From the NCBI GenBank assembly GCA_913047325.1, contig CAJWTP010000005.1:1-52234 (forward strand): DNA of 52,234 nucleotides, given 5' to 3'. The position numbers and the translations under genes were made by a program. The stretch is from an uncultured Gammaproteobacteria bacterium (GTDB taxonomy: Bacteria; Pseudomonadota; Gammaproteobacteria; PS1; Pseudothioglobaceae). The stretch's first letter is position 1, and every line of letters starts with the position of its first letter. Below the pieces are notes generated by a model, which saw nothing but the letters and a program-made list of their open reading frames with translations, was not told the origin of the DNA and made no database searches. Positions 47,514 to 52,234 of the stretch are shown here, one piece after another.

Positions 47514-47762
47514 CTAAACCTTGTTTTGATCGGCATTGTAGAATGGGTCTGTCGACCTGACATGGGCATTAAAATCCTTTAGCCACTTTAGAGCTGTATC
47601 GGCCTTGTCGAGATGACCATGAACCATTTTTGCTACCTTGTTGTCGACAAAACGATCATTGCTTTCATTACTCTCACCAAATGGAAGCTCCATTTGTTCT
47701 GGAAACAGATTCTCTTCGACAACATCGATATTCTCTATTTCTTTTGATTTGACTTTTGACAT
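47514..47762 (-). CDS. Small acidic protein of the protease operon, function unknown
   Basis: 82 residues, acidic and probably disordered at the N-terminus (EIENIDVVEENLFPEQMELPFGESNES), then a helical part (NKVAKMVHGHLDKADTALKWLKDFNAHV). No signal peptide. The ATG directly follows the stop of the RHH gene and its stop abuts the protease ATG, so it is tightly coupled to both. Could bind the RHH protein; unproven. Confidence 0.72.
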   Translation of the reverse strand: MSKVKSKEIENIDVVEENLFPEQMELPFGESNESNDRFVDNKVAKMVHGHLDKADTALKWLKDFNAHVRSTDPFYNADQNKV

Positions 47763-48038
47763 CTACCCCTCCTCCTTGTTTGGTTTTGATTTTTTCCGCG
47801 TCTTTCCTACATTTGAGCGAGAAGAGCCACCCTTTAATGGCACCTCATAGTCCTTCTGCCACTCCTGTATCGCATCTTCTAATGCGCTTTCAAAGACGCC
47901 GGCAAGCGACATGCTGTAGCCGTGCTTTTGTGCCGCCTTAGATGCGCCCTTGAAGGATTCAAAGAGCGCCCTTCTGATGCGCACGCTGACCACCCTTTTT
48001 TCATCCAGCTTGCGCGTTTTGGTTACGTATTTACCCAT
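47763..48038 (-). CDS. Ribbon-helix-helix DNA-binding protein
   Basis: 91 residues. Beta strand RVVSVRI, helix ALFESFKGASKAAQKHG, turn YSMSL, helix AGVFESALEDAIQEW: a ribbon-helix-helix fold; basic tail with KKSKPNKEEG. Likely the repressor of this operon, acting at the palindromes upstream. First gene of four. Confidence 0.8.
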   Translation of the reverse strand: MGKYVTKTRKLDEKRVVSVRIRRALFESFKGASKAAQKHGYSMSLAGVFESALEDAIQEWQKDYEVPLKGGSSRSNVGKTRKKSKPNKEEG

Positions 48039-48060
48039 TGATTTGATTTCTATTTATTTT

Positions 48061-48070
48061 TTGTATACAA
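48061..48070. promoter_or_regulatory. Proximal palindromic operator of the RHH-protease operon
   Basis: TTGTATACAA, a perfect 10-bp palindrome, just downstream of the operon -10 and over the expected transcript start. Confidence 0.6.
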
Positions 48071-48099
48071 ATTATAATACATATTTATTACATAGTAAA
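48071..48099 (-). promoter_or_regulatory. Promoter of the RHH-protease operon
   Basis: Minus strand TTTACT (48099-48094), a 17-base spacer and TATAAT (48076-48071). Start expected near 48064, inside the proximal palindrome. Confidence 0.65.
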
Positions 48100-48118
48100 G
48101 TTATATTTGTAATATATT

Positions 48119-48128
48119 TTGTATACAT
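48119..48128. promoter_or_regulatory. Distal palindromic operator of the RHH-protease operon
   Basis: TTGTATACAT, nine of ten bases shared with the proximal site, 58 bases away centre to centre. Confidence 0.5.
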
Positions 48129-48232
48129 ATTGACTAGTGCAAAATAAGCTAACTAACTGACAAAAAATAATATGCACATCTTTTTGGAGTTTTTTTTGAA
48201 AAAGGCTGGATTATTTGTATTACAATGCGAGC

Positions 48233-49066
48233 ATGCCAAAAGTGTTGACCAAAGAGCAAATCGAACAGTACCATGATGAGGGCTTTGTTTTCCCGATACG
48301 AGTGATTCCTGAGGATGAGGCTCTGGCTATTGCAGCCAAGATTGAGGAAGCTGAGAGACTCTACCCTAAGGAGATACATGCTGAGAGCCGCAATAACCTC
48401 CATCTCTCGTTTAGCTTCCTTGATAGGCTAGTTCACAACAGGACTGTAGTCGATGCCATGGAGGATATACTGGGACCGGATCTTGCACTCTGGGCAACGG
48501 TAATGTTCATCAAGGAGCCCTCCTCCAAGCACTACGTTTCATGGCACCAGGACGCGACCTACATGGGGATGAACGATAACCGGTTTGCTACCCCCTGGAT
48601 CTCACTCTCAGCCAGCAATACCGAGACTGGCTGCATGTCGATGATTCCAGGCTCGCACATACAAGAAATCCGCAGCCATGAAGATACCTTTGAAAAGAAC
48701 AATATCCTTACCCGCGGACAAGCAATCATGGATGTTGACGAATCCTCGGCGGTCGACCTGATATTAGAGCCGGGCGAGATGTCAATCCATAGCGGAACTG
48801 TTATCCACGCCTCGAAGCCTAACAGGAGTAATAACAGGAGAGTCGGCTTTGCGCTCCAGTCATACATGCCTCCGAACATTAAACAGGTAGTAGGGAGGAA
48901 TATCTGGACCCATGTTCGCGGAAAACAAAGGAGCGACCCCGACGACATGACCTTGGACAGACCGAAATATGACATGGATCCTAATACCGTTGCCCAGCGC
49001 AGGATTGCGAACGAGAATCTTGCTCAAATTCTCTACAAAGATTCCGATGTTAAGCGTAATTACTAG
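48233..49066 (+). CDS. Phytanoyl-CoA dioxygenase (PhyH) family protein
   Basis: 277 residues from the ATG at 48233; an upstream in-frame TTG is not needed. H105xD107 (SWHQDATYMGM), H192 (GTVIHASKPNRS) and R202 or R203 form the iron and 2-oxoglutarate site. ALWATVMFIKEPSSKHYVSWHQD is typical of a bacterial natural-product/ectoine-type branch. TTGAAA-16-TATTAC (48196-48223) leaves an almost leaderless message. Divergent from the RHH operon and followed by a terminator. Substrate unknown; different from the PhyH at 13682. Confidence 0.85.
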   Translation: MPKVLTKEQIEQYHDEGFVFPIRVIPEDEALAIAAKIEEAERLYPKEIHAESRNNLHLSFSFLDRLVHNRTVVDAMEDILGPDLALWATVMFIKEPSSKHYVSWHQDATYMGMNDNRFATPWISLSASNTETGCMSMIPGSHIQEIRSHEDTFEKNNILTRGQAIMDVDESSAVDLILEPGEMSIHSGTVIHASKPNRSNNRRVGFALQSYMPPNIKQVVGRNIWTHVRGKQRSDPDDMTLDRPKYDMDPNTVAQRRIANENLAQILYKDSDVKRNY

Positions 49067-49372
49067 TCCTTTTTGAAACTTTAAAGACATAAAAAAAGAC
49101 ATCCGGAGATGTCTTGATTATTTAATTTAGCTCCTTGACCTGTATCCAAATCATACTTGTAAGTCATTGATATTTATATAATAAAAAAACATTATAATAT
49201 TTTGTACTCATAATAGTACTCACATTTAGATTAGTTATTTACCATTAAATTACTAACTATCCTTCACATATTTATTCAGACTTTGTGGGTTATAATCTTA
49301 ATATTAAAAAACTCCTGCCAATACTGTCACTTTTTTTTATTTTTTTAACTTCAACTTACGCTAGGGGCAGCC
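49067..49372. other. AT-rich gap before aruH with a possible signal-peptide remnant
   Basis: After the terminator the gap is AT-rich. From a GTG at 49285 a frame reads LLPILSLFFIFLTSTYA after a short basic start, like a signal peptide, but runs into the start of aruH in another frame. The composition changes sharply at about 49360. No full gene is supported. Confidence 0.5.
49096..49115 (+). terminator. Stem-loop terminator after the PhyH gene
   Basis: AAGACATC, loop CGGA, GATGTCTT: a perfect 8-bp stem preceded by seven A. Its core matches the element near 43441-43454 and resembles 43483-43514. Confidence 0.65.
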
Positions 49373-50560
49373 ATGAAAGAAACAGCAATCACTCAACGTC
49401 TGGCGGGTCTGGGCGACGCCAAATGGGAACTCCATCTAAAGGCCAAGGAATTGGCCGCACATGGGCGCGATATCATCGAGATGACAATTGGCGAACCGGA
49501 TGTTCCAACGCCGCCGGAACTTGTGGAAGCGGCGTATGACGCCATGCGCAATGGGCGCACGACTTATTCCAGCGGCGCAGGAGAGACCGGACTAAGAAAT
49601 GCATTGGCTAAGCGCTATGCACACAGGTCTCAAAGGCCAATCACCGATGATCAAGTCCTGTGCTTTCCGGGCGCACAAACCGCGCTATTCACAGTGCTTA
49701 TGGGGGTTGCAGAATCCGGGTGTGAAGTTCTGGTCGGAGACCCAATGTATGCCACATACGAAGGCGTCATTCGCGCCAGCGGAGCTGATGTGGTGCCTGT
49801 GCCTTTGAGGCCGGAAAATGGTTTCCGCATTGCAGCACAAGACATTGCGGAACGTATCAGTCCCAAAACCTCCGCAATTTTGCTGACCACACCTCACAAC
49901 CCTACCGGTTCAATTCTTACCGACGCCGAAATAGAGGCGATTGGCGCGTTGGCGATTGCGCATGATTTGTGGATTGTTTCCGATGAAGTCTACTCGGAGC
50001 TGGTTTTTGATGGCGCCAAGTTTTCTTCGCCGCTGTCCAGGCCCGAGGTGGCTGATCGGGTGATTGTGGTTTCTTCAATTTCGAAATCGCACGCTGCTCC
50101 TGGTTTCCGGAGCGGTTGGTGTGTTGGTCCGTGTGCTTTTACCAAGGCGTTGCTGCCACTGTCTGAGGCGATGCTGTTCGGCAATCAACCGTTTATTGCG
50201 GATATGACGGAAAGAGCCATTCGTGACGGATCAAGCATTGCCGCAGAAATGGCCAAGCGATTTGCCGCACGCGCTGATCAGCTTTGGAGCAGACTGTCGA
50301 GGGAAACATCGCTTCATATGCATCGGCCACAGGCCGGGATGTTTGTTATGGTCGATGTCTCGGCAACCGGTATGAACGGTGACGATTACGCGCTTCATCT
50401 GCTAGAACACGGGAATGTCGCCGTCATGCCTGGAAGCTCCTTTGGAGACGTGCTGGAAAATTGGGTACGTGTCGCATTGACGATTGAAGATGCGGTATTT
50501 TCCGAAGCCTGCGACCGCATTGTTGCCCACTCGTACGCTCTGGCATTGGAGACTGCATGA
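49373..50560 (+). CDS. aruH: Arginine:pyruvate transaminase-like aminotransferase (AruH)
   Basis: 395 residues, class I PLP aminotransferase; P. aeruginosa AruH is about the same length. PHNPTG (174-179) and the PLP lysine K238 (SSISKSHAAPGFRSGW) are present. It would move the amino group of arginine to pyruvate, giving 2-ketoarginine. The assignment rests on the coupled aruI gene: ATGA overlap. AGGGGC precedes the ATG. GC-rich at third positions, unlike the DNA before it. Confidence 0.82.
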   Translation: MKETAITQRLAGLGDAKWELHLKAKELAAHGRDIIEMTIGEPDVPTPPELVEAAYDAMRNGRTTYSSGAGETGLRNALAKRYAHRSQRPITDDQVLCFPGAQTALFTVLMGVAESGCEVLVGDPMYATYEGVIRASGADVVPVPLRPENGFRIAAQDIAERISPKTSAILLTTPHNPTGSILTDAEIEAIGALAIAHDLWIVSDEVYSELVFDGAKFSSPLSRPEVADRVIVVSSISKSHAAPGFRSGWCVGPCAFTKALLPLSEAMLFGNQPFIADMTERAIRDGSSIAAEMAKRFAARADQLWSRLSRETSLHMHRPQAGMFVMVDVSATGMNGDDYALHLLEHGNVAVMPGSSFGDVLENWVRVALTIEDAVFSEACDRIVAHSYALALETA

Positions 50561-52191
50561 CAAGTATCGGAGAGGCGCTGGTTTCCCAGTTGGTCAAACG
50601 CAATGTAGACACAGTGTTTGGCATTCCCGGTGTCCATACGGTTGAGCTTTATCGCGGGCTTGCGATGTCTGGCATTCGTCATGTAACACCCAGACACGAA
50701 CAGGGCGCGGGATTCATGGCTGACGGTTATGCACGGACATCTGGTAAACCCGGTGTTGCCTTTGTCATTACTGGGCCAGGTTTGTACAACACACTGACGG
50801 CGATGGGACAGGCGCGCGCAGATAGCGTACCCATGTTGGTCATCTCAGGAGTAAACGTGCAATCCAGCTTGGGTAAGGGGTTGGGGCACCTGCATGAATT
50901 GCCCGATCAGCAAGCGATGGTCCAAACGGTTGCGTTAAAATCAGAGCGGATCAAGAATGCGGCAGGCTTGCTTCCCGCTTTGGAACAGGCTTTTGAGCCA
51001 TTTCATTCCGGTCGCCCTGGCCCCACGCATATAGAAATACCATTGGATGTCGCTGGGACGAAGTATTCGGAGCCTATCGGGGCGTTAGAACAACCCGCCT
51101 GTTCTGAACTTGATCCAGATATGATCCGAAAAGCCGTGGACTTGCTGGCCGGGGCCAAAGCGCCGTTGGTCCTGGCTGGCGGTGGTGCGAAATGGGCGGC
51201 ATCTCCGCTGCGGGAACTGGCTGAAACACTAGGTGCACCGGTGGTGCAAACGGTGAACGCGCGCGGGCTAATGCACGGCCACCCTCTCGGCGTTCCGGCT
51301 AGCCCCAGCTTGAAAGCCGTCCGGGAGCTGATCGAAAGCTCGGGTGTCGTTCTGGCCATCGGCACTGAGCTGGGCCAGACCGACTTCGATATGTATGCCA
51401 CGGGCACGATGGTGACTATGCCGTCGCTGATCCGGATTGACCTTTGTCCTGAGCAATTGGTCCGGCATGAAGCAGCACTTGCAATTGTAGGTGATGCCGT
51501 TGAGGTTGTTGAAGCCCTTCTTGCGGGCCTTGAAGGCTATACCCCGACAGATACCGGCGCATTACGCGCCGAAGCAGCCCGCATAGCGGCCTTCGAAGAA
51601 ATTGGCCCTGAGATGCGCGCGCTTTGCGACTTTCTGCAAGCTATGCGAGAGGCAGTTCCCAACGCCCTGATGGTGGGCGATTCAGTTTATCCGATCTATG
51701 CTGGCAATCTTTACTACGATCATGACCGCCCAGGCGGCTGGTTCAACGCTGCAACGGGCTTTGGGGCGCTGGGGTATGGCATCCCTGCCGCAATCGGGGC
51801 CGCTATTGCTGAACCGGATGCCCCGGTCATATGCATTGTCGGTGATGGAGGGGCGCAATTCAGCCTACCTGAAATGATGTGCGCGGTGGATGAAAAACTA
51901 CCGATCACATTCCTGATCTGGAACAATTTCGGATATCAAGAGATTGCCACGTCAATGCAAGCGAGCGGCGTTTCCGTCGTTGGGTGTAATCCGACGCCAC
52001 CGGATTTCGAACATATCGCCCATTCCTTCGGCATGCAGTTTTGGCGCATTGGGGCAGACCCGGAAGCTGTGACTGAAACTCTCAAACTCGCTCAGAATCA
52101 CAATGGGCCACGTCTGATTGAAGTTCGTGCGCCAAATAAATCACATTCTACGCCCCGAAAGCAGATACAGATGACCAATCGATTGCTTTAA
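50557..52191 (+). CDS. aruI: 5-guanidino-2-oxopentanoate (2-ketoarginine) decarboxylase, AruI
   Basis: 544 residues, thiamine-diphosphate enzyme. E48 in TPRHEQGAGFMADGYART is the cofactor-activating glutamate. The thiamine-diphosphate motif GDGGAQF with downstream N (NNFGYQEI) is near 425-455. The family also holds acetolactate synthase-like enzymes, but the HEQGAGFMADGYAR pattern and the aminotransferase partner favour AruI. Together the pair turns arginine into 4-guanidinobutyraldehyde. Later pathway genes are not in the window. Confidence 0.82.
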   Translation: MTSIGEALVSQLVKRNVDTVFGIPGVHTVELYRGLAMSGIRHVTPRHEQGAGFMADGYARTSGKPGVAFVITGPGLYNTLTAMGQARADSVPMLVISGVNVQSSLGKGLGHLHELPDQQAMVQTVALKSERIKNAAGLLPALEQAFEPFHSGRPGPTHIEIPLDVAGTKYSEPIGALEQPACSELDPDMIRKAVDLLAGAKAPLVLAGGGAKWAASPLRELAETLGAPVVQTVNARGLMHGHPLGVPASPSLKAVRELIESSGVVLAIGTELGQTDFDMYATGTMVTMPSLIRIDLCPEQLVRHEAALAIVGDAVEVVEALLAGLEGYTPTDTGALRAEAARIAAFEEIGPEMRALCDFLQAMREAVPNALMVGDSVYPIYAGNLYYDHDRPGGWFNAATGFGALGYGIPAAIGAAIAEPDAPVICIVGDGGAQFSLPEMMCAVDEKLPITFLIWNNFGYQEIATSMQASGVSVVGCNPTPPDFEHIAHSFGMQFWRIGADPEAVTETLKLAQNHNGPRLIEVRAPNKSHSTPRKQIQMTNRLL

Positions 52192-52218
52192 TCCAACTCT
52201 GCTCTTCTTATAGTGAAT

Positions 52219-52234
52219 ATGCCCAAGATAACCA
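52219..52234 (+). other. Possible start of a following gene
   Basis: ATG at 52219 followed by CCC AAG ATA ACC (M-P-K-I-T) runs off the right edge, 27 bases after the aruI stop. Too short to judge. Confidence 0.2.

Overview
The window reads as chromosomal DNA of a proteobacterium, most likely an uncultured marine-type gammaproteobacterium. This rests on gene content (HemN, QueE, UvrB, DjlA, an LdhA whose catalytic residues match Escherichia coli numbering, RutR with PreTA, DUF6356) and is an inference; no rRNA, tRNA, CRISPR array, phage gene or insertion sequence is visible. Protein-coding density is high, and several starts lack a clear Shine-Dalgarno sequence.

Layout. 1-5050: tail of an unknown gene, then hemN (minus) with an FNR-type box, divergent from an exported small heat-shock protein, then queE and uvrB (minus, overlapping). 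5111-9983 (plus): aspartate-type aminotransferase, aldehyde dehydrogenase, M81/MlrC-like protein, NTF2-like protein and a small membrane protein, ending in a clear terminator. 10055-15714: EamA transporter, a diacylglycerol-kinase-like lipid kinase, a sterol desaturase-family hydroxylase, a VOC protein, a PhyH dioxygenase (minus), an alpha/beta hydrolase and a DUF6356 protein. 15982-22551 (plus): LivHMGF branched-chain/carboxylate-type ABC transporter, an acyl-CoA ligase and a separately promoted LivK-type binding protein.

22594-43222 is visibly more AT-rich. After ldhA and djlA comes an 18.6-kb minus-strand cluster for reductive pyrimidine use. It holds a BMP-type nucleoside ABC importer, cytosine deaminase, beta-alanine aminotransferase, (methyl)malonate-semialdehyde dehydrogenase, beta-ureidopropionase, an NMT1/SsuBC-like ABC importer, dihydropyrimidinase, PreT, PreA and RutR. 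Together these would take cytosine, uracil or thymine through the dihydropyrimidine, the N-carbamoyl-beta-amino acid, the beta-amino acid and the semialdehyde to acetyl-CoA or propionyl-CoA. A near-perfect RutR operator sits in front of preT. Two operons begin with the same promoter-like element (34358-34386 and 43396-43424). A duplicated rutR tail marks an old rearrangement.

43539-52234 is GC-richer again. It has mutT with a small HTH-like gene. Next is a tightly packed minus-strand operon: ribbon-helix-helix protein, small acidic protein, NalP-like subtilisin autotransporter lipoprotein and a repeat-bearing lipoprotein, with twin palindromes in its promoter. Then come a second PhyH dioxygenase and an aruH-aruI pair (arginine transaminase and 2-ketoarginine decarboxylase) that looks foreign in composition. 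The four-gene protease operon is the best candidate here for an undescribed system.
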